Source: Pseudomonas sp. MMS21 TM103 (GTDB lineage: Bacteria > Pseudomonadota > Gammaproteobacteria > Pseudomonadales > Pseudomonadaceae). Taken from it: a stretch of DNA of 64,000 bases. The stretch spans positions 1,488,001 to 1,552,000 of the forward strand of contig NZ_JAJISP010000001.1 in NCBI RefSeq assembly GCF_022132145.1. Direction: 5' to 3'. The position numbers and the translations under genes were made by a program. Position 1 is the first letter of the stretch. Each line of letters begins with the position of its first letter. Positions 29,865 through 39,486 of this stretch are shown piece after piece. The notes below the pieces were generated by a model, which saw nothing but the letters and a program-made list of their open reading frames with translations, had not been told where the DNA came from and did not search any database.

Positions 29865-31244
29865 GTGGCAATTAGCGTGTTCGATTTGTTCAAGATTGGT
29901 ATCGGCCCCTCCAGTTCACATACCGTCGGCCCCATGCGCGCCGCGGCGCTGTTCACTGGCGCGCTGCGCGAGCGCCACCAGCTTGAGCGTGTGCAACGCG
30001 TGGAAGTGCGTTTGTATGGCTCGTTGTCTGCCACCGGCATCGGTCACGGCAGCGACACCGCGGTGATCATGGGCCTGATGGGTGACTGGCCGGATCAGAT
30101 CGACCCGGCGCACATCGCGCCGCGCATTGAAGCCCTGCACCGCACTGGCACCTTGCAGCTGGATGGGCGCTTGCCGATTGCCTTCGACTGGCAGCGCGAC
30201 ATGTTGCTGCTCGAAGAAAACTTGCCCTATCACCCGAATGCCATGACCCTGACGGCCTACGCGGCCGACGGCAGCGAGCTGAGTAGCGGCACCTATTATT
30301 CGGTCGGTGGCGGTTTCGTGGTCGATGCCGAGCAGGCGGCCACCGGTCAGATGGACCAGGATGACACCCAGTTGCCTTATGACTTCTCCAGCGGCGACGA
30401 GTTGATGCGCCTGTGCAAGGAGCATGGGCTGCGGGTGTCCGAATTGATGATGGCCAACGAGAAGGCCTGGCGCAGCGAGGCGGAGATCCGCAGCGGCCTG
30501 ATGCGCCTGTGGCAAGCCATGCGCGACTGTGTCGAGCAGGGTCTCAAGCACGAGGGCATCCTGCCCGGCGGGCTCAACGTCAAGCGCCGCGCCGCCAAGC
30601 TGCACCGCAGCCTGCAGGAAATGAGCAAGCCCAACGTGATCGGCTCGACCCTCAGCGGCATGGAATGGGTCAACCTGTTCGCCCTGGCGGTCAACGAGGA
30701 GAACGCCGCCGGCGGGCGCATGGTCACCGCGCCGACTAACGGCGCAGCGGGCATCATCCCGGCGGTGCTGCACTACTACGTGCGCTTCAGTCCGGCGGTG
30801 ACCGAGGCCAACGTGGTCGACTACCTGCTGGCCGCAGCGGCGGTCGGCATTCTGTGCAAGAAGAACGCCTCGATCTCCGGCGCCGAAGTCGGTTGCCAGG
30901 GCGAGGTCGGCTCGGCCTGTGCCATGGCTGCGGCCGGTTTGGCGGAGATTCTCGGAGCCACGCCGGAGCAGCTGGAAAACGCCGCCGAGATCGGTCTGGA
31001 GCACAACCTCGGACTGACCTGCGATCCGGTTGGCGGGCTGGTTCAGGTGCCGTGCATCGAGCGCAATGCGATCGCCGCGGTGAAGGCGATCAATGCCGCA
31101 CAGATGGCCTTGCGCGGCGACGGCCAGCACTTCATCTCGCTCGACCGGGTGATCCGCACCATGCGCGACACCGGCGCCGATATGCACGACAAGTACAAGG
31201 AAACCTCACGCGGTGGTCTGGCCGTCAGTGCGATCGAGTGTTGA
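29865..31244 (+). CDS. sdaB: L-serine dehydratase (iron-sulfur type)
   Basis: 459-aa enzyme deaminating L-serine to pyruvate. The N-terminal beta domain begins [23 protein letters not shown]; the C-terminal alpha domain has the three Cys expected to hold the oxygen-sensitive 4Fe-4S cluster (including [17 protein letters not shown] and [15 protein letters not shown]). The start is GTG at 29865: AGGAG lies seven bases upstream and the protein then matches the family N-terminus. It completes the path from betaine-derived glycine via serine to pyruvate, and sits directly before gbdR. Confidence 0.93.
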   Translation: MAISVFDLFKIGIGPSSSHTVGPMRAAALFTGALRERHQLERVQRVEVRLYGSLSATGIGHGSDTAVIMGLMGDWPDQIDPAHIAPRIEALHRTGTLQLDGRLPIAFDWQRDMLLLEENLPYHPNAMTLTAYAADGSELSSGTYYSVGGGFVVDAEQAATGQMDQDDTQLPYDFSSGDELMRLCKEHGLRVSELMMANEKAWRSEAEIRSGLMRLWQAMRDCVEQGLKHEGILPGGLNVKRRAAKLHRSLQEMSKPNVIGSTLSGMEWVNLFALAVNEENAAGGRMVTAPTNGAAGIIPAVLHYYVRFSPAVTEANVVDYLLAAAAVGILCKKNASISGAEVGCQGEVGSACAMAAAGLAEILGATPEQLENAAEIGLEHNLGLTCDPVGGLVQVPCIERNAIAAVKAINAAQMALRGDGQHFISLDRVIRTMRDTGADMHDKYKETSRGGLAVSAIEC

Positions 31245-31407
31245 GCGGCGGCGCCTCGGCAGGCCTGTCTAAAGCGTGCTCGATGCGGGTCATGAGCGCA
31301 TCATTTGCGCCCCTGGCCGGGGGCGTCTGCCTGCTTTTGGTGCGCGCCCGCCTGGCCGAGTGATCGGGCCAGCGTGACCGGCAGGTCATGTGCTTCGTGG
31401 CGGCTTG

Positions 31408-31434
31408 GTTACTGCAGCTATTCCCGCACGTAAC
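31408..31434 (+). promoter_or_regulatory. GTTAC-N17-GTAAC palindrome upstream of gbdR
   Basis: Inverted pentamers GTTAC (31408-31412) and GTAAC (31430-31434), about 165-190 bp before a sigma-54 promoter. A similar GTTAC/GTAAC pair with a 15-base spacer precedes the sigma-54 promoter of the small RNA at 47.95 kb. Such palindromes resemble sites reported for CbrB; assignment is inference. Confidence 0.45.
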
Positions 31435-31575
31435 GGGGTGACATCGAGGGCTTCGGCAAGTGCTACCGAAATGCTCAATAGGCCCATCCCGCGGGATCTC
31501 GCGGTCGCAAACAGAATGCTCCTGTCGCTCCTGCCAAAGCCCGGTGGCACGGGCCTTGGATAAAACCCGATTTTA

Positions 31576-31597
31576 TATTGAACGGCCAAACAATTTA
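31576..31597. promoter_or_regulatory. BetI-like box abutting the gbdR promoter
   Basis: The 20 bases from 31578 (ATTGAACGGCCAAACAATTT) agree with the betI-upstream box at 16 positions, including the invariant ATTGAACG. The box ends where the sigma-54 -24 element begins, so a bound repressor would block the promoter. Confidence 0.5.
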
Positions 31598-31612
31598 GGC
31601 ACGACCTTTGCG
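31597..31612 (+). promoter_or_regulatory. Sigma-54 promoter of gbdR
   Basis: AGGCACGACCTTTGCG: GG (31598-31599), ten bases, GC (31610-31611), with GGCACG and TTTGC close to consensus. Predicted start near 31623, giving a leader of about 100 nt. It fits reports, recalled from the literature, that gbdR/bet expression depends on sigma-54 with NtrC and CbrB. Confidence 0.75.
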
Positions 31613-31721
31613 TGCTTAATCGAGCCGATCTGGGGCTGCCGTTTACCAGAATGACAAAGATAGAGCCTCGCCATGCCTGAAGGCTCAACACCGTGCTTTG
31701 CTTTGCGTGAGGGTTTGATTT

Positions 31722-32828
31722 ATGTCGCAGTTCACTCCAGGGGCGCAGCCCCAGAACAGTGTTCCCCAGTCCATCGGTTTTCTCCTGCTGGACAACTTCA
31801 CCCTGATTTCTCTGGCTTCGGCAGTCGAGCCCCTGCGCATGGCCAATCAGCTCTCCGGCAAGGAACTGTACCGCTGGCATACCCTGACCCAGAGTGGCCT
31901 GCCGGTGCGCGCCAGCGATGGCCTGCAGATCACCCCGGACGCCGGCCTCAGTGCTGCGCCGGCGCTGGATGCGGTGATCGTCTGCGGCGGCGTGGATATC
32001 CAGCACAGCGTTACCCGCGAGCACCTGCACTGGCTGCAGGTGCAGGCGCGCCATGGCAAGCAACTGGGTGCCGTGTGCACCGGTAGCTGGGCCTTGGCCA
32101 AGGCCGGCCTGCTCGATGGCCACGACTGCAGCGTGCATTGGGAATTCCTCGCGGCCATGCAGGAAGCTTTCCCGCGGGCGGCCGTGACCACCCGGTTGTT
32201 CTCCATCGACCGCAACCGCAATACCTCGTCCGGCGGCACCGCGCCGATGGATATGATGCTGCACCTGATCGGCCGCGAGCATGGCCGCGAGCTGGCGGCC
32301 GGCATCTCCGAGATGTTCATCTACGAGCGCATCCGCAATGAGCAGGATCACCAGCGCGTGCCGCTCAAGCACATGCTCGGCACCAACCAGCCAAAGCTGC
32401 AGGAAATAGTCGCGCTGATGGAGGCCAACCTGGAAGAGCCGATCGATCTCGACCAGTTGGCGCTCTATGTCGACGTCTCCCGTCGCCAGCTCGAGCGCCT
32501 GTTCCAGAAATACCTGCACTGCTCGCCGTCGCGCTACTACCTCAAGCTGCGCCTGATCCGCGCGCGCCAGCTGCTCAAGCAGACCTCGATGTCGATCATC
32601 GAAGTGGCGTCGGTCTGCGGCTTCGTCTCCACCCCGCACTTCTCCAAGTGCTACCGCGAATACTTCGGTATCCCGCCGCGCGACGAGCGCTCCGGACAGC
32701 GCTCGGGCAACGTGGTGGCCCTGGTGCCGCTGCCGGAAGACCTGATGCGGCCTTCCTCGTCCAGCGCCATGGAGGCACTGACCCGTGCCCAGGGCGAGTC
32801 GACCTTCGCCAGCGTACGGTTGTTGTAG
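31722..32828 (+). CDS. gbdR: AraC-family activator of glycine betaine/dimethylglycine catabolism
   Basis: 368-aa regulator with an N-terminal DJ-1/PfpI-like ligand domain (about 15-190; GFLLLDNFTLISLASAVEPLRMANQL, and AVCTGSWALAKAGLL where the amidotransferase Cys sits) and a C-terminal double HTH (about 235-335). Sequence closely matches P. aeruginosa GbdR as I remember it. GbdR binds betaine or dimethylglycine and activates gbc, dgc, sox, cbc and related genes, nearly all present around it. A paralogue, cdhR, lies at 41.3 kb. Confidence 0.95.
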   Translation: MSQFTPGAQPQNSVPQSIGFLLLDNFTLISLASAVEPLRMANQLSGKELYRWHTLTQSGLPVRASDGLQITPDAGLSAAPALDAVIVCGGVDIQHSVTREHLHWLQVQARHGKQLGAVCTGSWALAKAGLLDGHDCSVHWEFLAAMQEAFPRAAVTTRLFSIDRNRNTSSGGTAPMDMMLHLIGREHGRELAAGISEMFIYERIRNEQDHQRVPLKHMLGTNQPKLQEIVALMEANLEEPIDLDQLALYVDVSRRQLERLFQKYLHCSPSRYYLKLRLIRARQLLKQTSMSIIEVASVCGFVSTPHFSKCYREYFGIPPRDERSGQRSGNVVALVPLPEDLMRPSSSSAMEALTRAQGESTFASVRLL

Positions 32829-32907
32829 CGGGAGGTGATGCGCAGGGTGGGTGGTCAGCGCTTGCTGTGCCCATCCAGGCGTATCTATTGACGCTTTGCC
32901 GGAAAGC

Positions 32908-32936
32908 AAAAAGGGGCGCTCGATGCGCCCCTTTTT
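32908..32936. terminator. Bidirectional intrinsic terminator after gbdR
   Basis: Stem GGGGCGC-TCGAT-GCGCCCC with A5 before and T5 after. It separates gbdR from the convergent gene ending at 32955. Confidence 0.92.
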
Positions 32937-32954
32937 CATGCCTGCAGCTTGACC

Positions 32955-33200
32955 TCAGCGCGGAACCAGCGCCGGCAGCAGGGTGCGCGAGATCGCCTCG
33001 CGCACGGCCGGCAGCAGGGTCGCGCTGCCGCCCAGCAGGTCCTCGATCAGCCGGCGCAAGACCAGCGCCCGCTCCGGGCTCAGGCCGCTGACGGCCTGTT
33101 CGCAGGCTTGCTCGGCGCTGGCGCCTGGCGGGATGGGAAAGCCCAGGGCGACCAGGCGCTCACGGAAATCCTCTTGGTCGATCAGGTCGGCATGCATCAT
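32955..33200 (-). CDS. Small protein of the dgc cluster, unknown function
   Basis: 81-aa acidic, helical protein starting MMHADLIDQEDFRERL (either Met possible). Hydrophobic-heptad segments LVLRRLIEDLLGG and LLPAVREAISRTLLPAL suggest a small helical bundle. It is the last gene of the etf/dgc transcription unit, 105 bp after the ETF beta gene. A similar small ORF occurs in this place in P. aeruginosa by my recollection. Function unknown. Confidence 0.7.
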   Translation of the reverse strand: MMHADLIDQEDFRERLVALGFPIPPGASAEQACEQAVSGLSPERALVLRRLIEDLLGGSATLLPAVREAISRTLLPALVPR

Positions 33201-33305
33201 GGTTCAATCCTCGGTGGCGCTGGGTCGGTTGGGCATGGGTCGAGCTGCGTTCATCCTGCGCGGCGCGACCCCATCCTGGCTATTCCAGATAACGGCGGCA
33301 ATGCT

Positions 33306-34085
33306 TTACCGCAGCACGCCTTCCTCGACCAGTAACTTGAAAATGGCCTCGGCGCCAGCTTGCGGCGAGACATCCTTGAGCACCTGGCCGCCACCGCCGG
33401 CGGCCTTGGCGGTAGCCGCTTTCATCCGTTCGGCACCGGTCTTGGCCTTGATCACCTTGAGCCGTTTCGGTCGCGGCCGGGCCGGTTGAAAGTGGGCTGC
33501 GACGAGCAGGCTATCCTCGACCATGGCCTGCTCGCAAGCCTGCAGCTGGCCACGCCGAGCCGGGCCGAAGGCGCTCTGGCGAGCGGCCGGCGCTGCGTTG
33601 TCGACGCAGGCAATAAACGGCAGACGCACCTTCAACCGACGGCGTTGGCCGCGGGGCAGGGCTTGCAGCACCTGGGCCATGCCGTTCTCGATTTTCTCCA
33701 CTTCGGCCAGGCCGACCACCAGCGGCCAGCCCAGTTGTTCGGCCAGGAGAAACGGCAGCATGCCCGAGCCTTCGCCGGTTTCCGCCTGACTGCCGGTGAG
33801 CACCAGTTGGGCGCCGGCATCCTGCAGATAGCTGCTCAGCAACGGCAGCGCATCGCCGTGGCTGGGCTGCTCGAGCACGGTCAGCTCGCTCAGGCCCATG
33901 CCCAGGTAGGCTCGCAGGGCTTCGTCCGCCGGGTTGCCGGCGTGAACCAGCTGTAGTTTGTCGCCGGCCAGGCGCAGGCCCAGTTCTACCGCGCGGGCGT
34001 CCTGCTCGGCGCGGCGCGCGCGGCCGGAGGTCGGGTGAGCGCCGATGGAAACCAGGGTGATGATGTTCAGGTTGTCAGGCAGCAT
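33306..34085 (-). CDS. Electron transfer flavoprotein beta subunit, dgc-specific
   Basis: 259-aa ETF-beta homologue. The N-terminal region NLNIITLVSIGAHPTSGRARRAEQDARAVELGL has an insertion compared with housekeeping EtfB, whereas the AMP-binding GSQAETGEGSGMLPFLLAEQLGWPLV loop is well kept. It overlaps the ETF alpha gene by 11 bp. The pair likely accepts electrons from dimethylglycine oxidation and passes them to the iron-sulfur protein DgcB. Confidence 0.88.
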   Translation of the reverse strand: MLPDNLNIITLVSIGAHPTSGRARRAEQDARAVELGLRLAGDKLQLVHAGNPADEALRAYLGMGLSELTVLEQPSHGDALPLLSSYLQDAGAQLVLTGSQAETGEGSGMLPFLLAEQLGWPLVVGLAEVEKIENGMAQVLQALPRGQRRRLKVRLPFIACVDNAAPAARQSAFGPARRGQLQACEQAMVEDSLLVAAHFQPARPRPKRLKVIKAKTGAERMKAATAKAAGGGGQVLKDVSPQAGAEAIFKLLVEEGVLR

Positions 34086-35298
34086 CGCGTGCGCCTCCTT
34101 GGCGATAGGCGGTAACCCGCTCGATCAGCGCGGCGAGGATCGCCGCCGAATCGCCGATTACCGAGAGGTCGGCCCGTTTGATCATGTCGCAGCCCGGGTC
34201 CAGGTTGATCGCGATCACCTTGTCGCAGGCACCGATGCCTTGCAGGTGCTGGATAGCGCCGGAGATGCCCACGGCCATGTAGACCCGCGCGGTGACCCAG
34301 GTGCCAGTGGCACCGACCTGGCGGTTGCGCGGCATGAAGCCATCGTCCACCGCGACACGTGAGGCGCCTTCGGTAGCGCCGAGGGCGGCAGCGGCCTGGT
34401 GGAACTGCGTCCAGTCCTTGACCCCATTACCGCCGGAGAGGATGAACTCGGCTTCGGCCATGGGGATCAAGGCCGGGTCAACGGCCACGGCGCCGAGGTC
34501 TTCGATGCGTGGCAGGTTGCGCGCGATCTGGTCGAGCAGTTCGACTCGCCGCACTTCATGACGAGTGTCGCTGACCGGCTCGGCGCATTCGACGGCGGCC
34601 AGGATCAGCCGCGGTGCGCTGCGCACTACATCTTCGCGGCCTGCTCCGGCGCGGCCAATGCACTGGCCCTCGGCGACCTGCCAGACCCGCGTGGCTGGCC
34701 GCTCACCGAGTTTGGCGGCCAGCCGGCGGCCGAGTTCGCCGCCACCGGTGCGGCTGTCCGGCAGCAGCCAGTGGCGCGGTGCCAACTGGCTTTCCACTGC
34801 ACTGAGGGCCAGCACCCGTTGCTCCGGGGCGTAGCCATCGTACAGCTCGCCTTCGAGGTGCAGCAGGCGGTCGACGCCGGCGCTGTCGAAGGCGGTTTCC
34901 TTGTGCTCGCCAAACACCACCGCGACCACGGCGCCATCGCTGCCGGCCAGCTTGTTGGCCAGGCCGAGCAGGTCCTTGTCGTGGCTGCTCAGGCGGCCGC
35001 CGATCATGTCCGGCACCACGGCGATATAAAACGCCGGATTCTCGACCACATGCAGCGGCAGTTGCACTACGGCACTGGCGGTTGTGCGCTTGCCGCTGCC
35101 GCCCTGCTGGGCGCCGCTGCGGTCGATGCGCTTGAGTCCGTTGGGGCCGATGAAACCGACCACATGGGGATTCTTGCGGACGATGCCGTTAGGCCCCATC
35201 CAGCTGGTCTGAGCCGTCTGCATGGCCGCGTGCAGCGGATGCAGGCGGTTGCGGGCGATCCATTCGGCCCGCGGGTCGCGGCGGATGATGTCGCTCAT
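34075..35298 (-). CDS. Electron transfer flavoprotein alpha subunit, dgc-specific
   Basis: 407-aa ETF-alpha with an N-terminal extension of about 90 residues relative to housekeeping EtfA (about 310 aa). The C-terminal FAD domain is clear: SRVAVDDGFMPRNRQVG, then VYMAVGISGAIQHLQG and AINLDPGCDM. ATG and the dgcB stop share a base (TGATG). The N-terminal extension is basic and may mediate partner contact. It forms a heterodimer with the beta subunit encoded next. Confidence 0.9.
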   Translation of the reverse strand: MSDIIRRDPRAEWIARNRLHPLHAAMQTAQTSWMGPNGIVRKNPHVVGFIGPNGLKRIDRSGAQQGGSGKRTTASAVVQLPLHVVENPAFYIAVVPDMIGGRLSSHDKDLLGLANKLAGSDGAVVAVVFGEHKETAFDSAGVDRLLHLEGELYDGYAPEQRVLALSAVESQLAPRHWLLPDSRTGGGELGRRLAAKLGERPATRVWQVAEGQCIGRAGAGREDVVRSAPRLILAAVECAEPVSDTRHEVRRVELLDQIARNLPRIEDLGAVAVDPALIPMAEAEFILSGGNGVKDWTQFHQAAAALGATEGASRVAVDDGFMPRNRQVGATGTWVTARVYMAVGISGAIQHLQGIGACDKVIAINLDPGCDMIKRADLSVIGDSAAILAALIERVTAYRQGGARDAA

Positions 35299-37262
35299 CA
35301 GTGCACCTCCAGGGCTTCAGGCTTGGTCGGTACGGGCTTTTTTGCCGGTGCGGGCGCCTCGAGCAATACGTCTGCCACCAGTTCGGCGATGTCCTTGATC
35401 TGTGGCCGTGGTTCGACCACGCCTTCGAGCATCGCAGTGCACTGTGGGCAGCCCACGGCCACCAGCTCGGCGCCGGTCTCCTGGATGTCGACCATGCGCA
35501 TGTCGGGAATCCGCTGCTTGCCGGGGATGTCGGTGATCGGCGCGCCGCCGCCACCGCCGCAGCAGCGCGAGCGGAAGCCGGAACGCTCCATCTCCTTGAC
35601 CTCGATGCCAATGGCCTTGAGCACCGCGCGCGGGGCTTCATATTCGCCGTTGTAACGGCCCAGGTAGCAGGGGTCGTGATAGGTGACGCTGCCGCCCTTG
35701 TGCTGGCCGAGATTGAGTTTCTGGGCGCTGATCAGCTGGTCCATATAGGTGCTGTGGTGCAGCACCTGATAGTGGCCGCCCAGTTCGCCGTATTCATTTT
35801 TCAGGACGTGGAAGCTGTGCGGGTCGCAGCTGACAATCTTGTTGAAGCGGTACTGGCTCATGCTGGCGATGTTGCGTTTGGCCAGGGTCTGGAAGGTCGC
35901 CTCGTCACCCAGGCGCCGCGCCACGTCGCCGCTGTCACGTTCTTCCAGGCCGAGCACGGCGAAGTCGACGTTGGCCGCCTTCAGGACTTTGACAAAGGCG
36001 CGCAGGGTGCGCTGGTTGCGCATGTCGAAGGCGCCGTCGCCCACCCAGAACAACACGTCTACCGACTTCTTCTCGCTCATCAATGGCAGGTTGAGATCCG
36101 CGGCCCAGTTCAAGCGGCCGCCGGGGGCGAAGCCGCCCGGGTTGTCGGTGGCGATCAGGTTATCCAGGACCTCGGCGCCCTTGTTCGGCGTGGCGCCTTT
36201 TTCCAGGGTCAGGTGACGGCGCATGTCGACGATGGCGTCGACGTGCTCGATCATCATCGGGCATTCCTCGACGCAGGCGCGGCAGGTGGTGCACGACCAC
36301 AGGGTTTCTGCATCGACCAGCGCCTTGCCGTTGAGGTTGACGATCGGCAGGTGCGGGCCGCCGCTGTGCTCGCCAATGGCTTGGCCAGGGTAGGGCGAAC
36401 CGGCGAACTTGGCGTCAGTACCACCCGCCAGGCCGACCACCATGTCCTGAATCAGCTTCTTCGGGTTCAGCGGCTGGCCGGCGGCGAAGGCCGGGCAGAC
36501 CGCCTCACACTTGCCGCACTGCACGCAGGCATCAAAGCCGAGCAACTGGTTCCAGGTGAAGTCGGTGGGCTTTTCCACGCCCAGCGGCGCGTTGCGGTCA
36601 TCCAGGTCCAGGGCCTTGAGGCCCGTCGAGCGGCCGCCGCCGAAGCGTTCGCTGCGGCGGTGCCAGGCCAGGTGCAGGGCGCCGGCGAAGGCGTGCTTCA
36701 TCGGCCCGCCCCAGGTCATGCCGAAGAACAGCTCGGATACGCCCCAGGCCACGCCGACGGCGAGGACCACGGCGAGCATCCAGCCACCGAAGCCTTCCGG
36801 CAGGATGCCGGCCACCGGCAGGGTGGCGATAAAGAAGCTCACGGCGAACATCAGCAGGCTTTTCGGCAGGCGCATCCACGGGCCTTTCGACAGCCGTGCG
36901 GGCGGGTCGAGGCGGCGTTTGGCGACGAACAGCGCGCCGACGAACATCAGCACGCAGGCGCCCAGCAGGGCGTAGCCGAGGATCCGGCTGTGCAGGCCGA
37001 AGCCGTGTACCAGGATCGCCAGCGCGGCAGCCAGGACGAAGCCACCAGCGGTGGCCACGTGGGTCTTGGACATGTATTTGTCGCGCTCGACCACATGGTG
37101 CAGATCCACCAGGTAGCGGCGTGGCATGGCCAGCAGGCCGCCGAGCCAATCGACCTTGGTCGGGCGCCCGCGGCGCCACATGAGGAAGCGCTTGCCGGCA
37201 CCAATCACGGCTAGGCCGAGTGCGGCGAACAGCAGAATGGGGAGTAGGGTGTTCAACATCAT
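35298..37262 (-). CDS. dgcB: Dimethylglycine catabolism iron-sulfur protein DgcB
   Basis: 654-aa membrane-anchored protein: N-terminal helices (about residues 5-25, 65-125 and 140-190), two 4Fe-4S motifs (CVQCGKCEAVCP and CTTCRACVEECP) and a C-terminal CCG domain (GFRSRCCGGGGG) like heterodisulfide reductase subunits. This domain order resembles ETF-linked quinone-reducing proteins, so it probably moves electrons from ETF to quinone. Two adjacent ATGs (37262, 37259) are possible starts. Required with DgcA for dimethylglycine use in P. aeruginosa. Confidence 0.93.
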   Translation of the reverse strand: MMLNTLLPILLFAALGLAVIGAGKRFLMWRRGRPTKVDWLGGLLAMPRRYLVDLHHVVERDKYMSKTHVATAGGFVLAAALAILVHGFGLHSRILGYALLGACVLMFVGALFVAKRRLDPPARLSKGPWMRLPKSLLMFAVSFFIATLPVAGILPEGFGGWMLAVVLAVGVAWGVSELFFGMTWGGPMKHAFAGALHLAWHRRSERFGGGRSTGLKALDLDDRNAPLGVEKPTDFTWNQLLGFDACVQCGKCEAVCPAFAAGQPLNPKKLIQDMVVGLAGGTDAKFAGSPYPGQAIGEHSGGPHLPIVNLNGKALVDAETLWSCTTCRACVEECPMMIEHVDAIVDMRRHLTLEKGATPNKGAEVLDNLIATDNPGGFAPGGRLNWAADLNLPLMSEKKSVDVLFWVGDGAFDMRNQRTLRAFVKVLKAANVDFAVLGLEERDSGDVARRLGDEATFQTLAKRNIASMSQYRFNKIVSCDPHSFHVLKNEYGELGGHYQVLHHSTYMDQLISAQKLNLGQHKGGSVTYHDPCYLGRYNGEYEAPRAVLKAIGIEVKEMERSGFRSRCCGGGGGAPITDIPGKQRIPDMRMVDIQETGAELVAVGCPQCTAMLEGVVEPRPQIKDIAELVADVLLEAPAPAKKPVPTKPEALEVH

Positions 37263-37296
37263 CTGGTCTCCTTGGAGGGACCGTATAACCACGTAG

Positions 37297-37324
37297 GGTG
37301 GGTTAGCCGTAGGCGTAACCCACC
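37297..37324. repeat. Dispersed GGTGGGTTA inverted repeat between dgcA and dgcB
   Basis: Perfect 9-bp arms GGTGGGTTA and TAACCCACC with a 10-base loop. It lies in the 148-bp gap within the dgc transcription unit. The same core appears in the betB-betA gap. It may modulate relative expression of dgcA and dgcB. Confidence 0.7.
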
Positions 37325-37410
37325 ATCGATGCGTCAGGCGCTACCTTGACCGGTCTGGTGAACCCGGGGTGGCACCGCTGCGCGGTTAAGTCACCCCAGG
37401 TCCAGCTGCG

Positions 37411-39471
37411 TTAGAAGTCCTTGCACAGCCGCAGCGCGTCGTAGATCGCCGCGTGGGTGTTGCGCTGGGCCACGCAGTCGCCGATGCGGAACAGCAGGTA
37501 GCCATCGCCAGTCTCGGACAGACAAGGCTGCGGCTTGATCGCGAACAGCGCTTCGACGTCGATCTGACCCTTGTTACGCGAACCTTCCTTGAGAGCGTAG
37601 TAGAGGGTCTCGTCGGGCCGTACGCCGTTCTCCACCACCACCTGGTCGACCACGCGTTCTTCCTGGGCGCCGGTGTATTCGTTCTCCAGCAACGCCACCA
37701 GTTTGTCGCCCTCGCGATAGACCTTTTCCAGCATCATGTCGCTGGTCATGATCACGCCCTTCGGGTACATGCTGCGGTAGGCCGTCGGGAACGAGGTGCC
37801 GCCCATGCCGACACCCGGCTTGATGTCGTCGGTGACGATCTCGACCTGACTGCCCTTGTCGGCGATGAAGTCTGCGACCGACATGCCGGTGAACTCACAG
37901 ATGGTGTCGTACACCAGTACGTTCTTGCCCGGTGCGACCTTGCCGTCGAGCACGTCCCAGCTGCTCACCACCAGGCCTTCGGCCGCGCCCCAGTGCTCGT
38001 TCTGTTCGAGGAACGGATGACCGCCGTTAGCCAGCACGATGATGTCCGGGCGCAAGTCCTGGATGGCGGCCACGTCCGCGCCGGTGCTCAGGCGCAGGTC
38101 GATTTTCAGTCGCGCCAGTTCCAACTGGAACCAGCGGGTGATGCCGGCGATCTGGTCACGTTGTGGCGCCTTGGAGGCCGTGGTGATCTGCCCGCCAAGC
38201 TGATCCTTCTTCTCGAACAGGGTGACATCGTGGCCACGTTCGGCTGCGACGCGCGCCGCTTCCATCCCGGCAGGACCACCGCCGACCACCACCACCTTGC
38301 GCTTGACGCCGCTGGTCTTCTCGATGATGTGCGGCAGCCCCATGTATTCGCGCGAGGTCGCGGCGTTCTGGATGCACAGCACGTCCAGGCCCTGGTACTG
38401 GCGGTCGATGCAGTAGTTGGCGCCGACGCACTGCTTGATCTGGTCGACCTGGCCCATCTTGACCTTGGCGATCAGGTGCGGGTCGGCGATGAACGCGCGG
38501 GTCATGCCGACCATGTCGACGTAGCCGCCCTCGAGAATACGGGTGGCCTGGTTCGGGTCCTTGATGTTCTGCGCGTGCAGCACCGGGACCTTGACCACTT
38601 CCTTGATGCCGGCCGCCAGATGGAGGAACGGCTCCGGCGGGTAGCTCATGTTGGGGATGACGTTGGCCAGGGTGTTGTGGGTATCGGCGCCAGAACCGAC
38701 CACACCGATGAAGTCGAGCAAGCCGGTGTCGTCGTAGTACTTGGCGATCTGCTTCATGTCCTCGTGGGACAAGCCGTCCGGATGGAACTCGTCGCCGGAG
38801 ATACGCAGGCCCACGCAGAAGTCGTCACCGACTTCCTTGCGCACGGCCTTGAGCACTTCCAGGCCGAATTTCATCCGGCCCTCGAAGGTGCCGCCCCATT
38901 CATCGGTACGCTTGTTGACCCGTGGCGACCAGAACTGGTCGATCATGTGCTGGTGCACGGCCGACAGCTCGACGCCGTCCAGGCCGCCGGCTTTGGCCCG
39001 GGCCGCCGCCTTGGCGAAGTCACCGATGATGCGCCACATCTCTTCCGGCTCGATGGTCTTGCAAGTGGCGCGGTGTACCGGTTCGCGGATGCCGGACGGC
39101 GACATCAGGGTCGGCCAGTCGAAACCATCCCAGCGCGAGCGACGACCCATGTGGGTAATCTGGATCATGATCTTGGCGCCATGCTTGTGCATGGCGTCGG
39201 CCAGGTTCTGGAAGTGCGGGATGATCCGGTCGGTGGACAGGTTCACCGAGCTCCACCAGCCATGGGGACTGTCGATGGAGACCACCGAGGAGCCGCCGCA
39301 GATGGCCAGGCCGACGCCGCCCTTGGCCTTCTCTTCGTAGTACTTGACGTAACGCTCGGTGGTCATGCCGCCGTCGGTGGCCATGACCTCAGCGTGCGCG
39401 GTGGACACGATACGGTTACGGATGGTCAGTTTACCGATCTGGATCGGCTGGAACATTGCTTCAAAGGCCAT
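37411..39471 (-). CDS. dgcA: Dimethylglycine demethylase subunit DgcA
   Basis: 686-aa old-yellow-enzyme/trimethylamine-dehydrogenase type flavoprotein: an N-terminal FMN TIM barrel (about 1-350), a 4Fe-4S Cys set (CVGANYCIDRQYQGLDVLC region, 345-370) and C-terminal FAD/NAD folds (KVVVVGGGPAGMEAARVAAE, about 390). It oxidatively demethylates dimethylglycine to sarcosine, with electrons passing to the ETF/DgcB chain encoded downstream. Preceded by the DUF5943 gene at 15 bp, so likely one transcript. Confidence 0.95.
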   Translation of the reverse strand: MAFEAMFQPIQIGKLTIRNRIVSTAHAEVMATDGGMTTERYVKYYEEKAKGGVGLAICGGSSVVSIDSPHGWWSSVNLSTDRIIPHFQNLADAMHKHGAKIMIQITHMGRRSRWDGFDWPTLMSPSGIREPVHRATCKTIEPEEMWRIIGDFAKAAARAKAGGLDGVELSAVHQHMIDQFWSPRVNKRTDEWGGTFEGRMKFGLEVLKAVRKEVGDDFCVGLRISGDEFHPDGLSHEDMKQIAKYYDDTGLLDFIGVVGSGADTHNTLANVIPNMSYPPEPFLHLAAGIKEVVKVPVLHAQNIKDPNQATRILEGGYVDMVGMTRAFIADPHLIAKVKMGQVDQIKQCVGANYCIDRQYQGLDVLCIQNAATSREYMGLPHIIEKTSGVKRKVVVVGGGPAGMEAARVAAERGHDVTLFEKKDQLGGQITTASKAPQRDQIAGITRWFQLELARLKIDLRLSTGADVAAIQDLRPDIIVLANGGHPFLEQNEHWGAAEGLVVSSWDVLDGKVAPGKNVLVYDTICEFTGMSVADFIADKGSQVEIVTDDIKPGVGMGGTSFPTAYRSMYPKGVIMTSDMMLEKVYREGDKLVALLENEYTGAQEERVVDQVVVENGVRPDETLYYALKEGSRNKGQIDVEALFAIKPQPCLSETGDGYLLFRIGDCVAQRNTHAAIYDALRLCKDF

Positions 39472-39486
39472 GGCGATACGCTCCGC

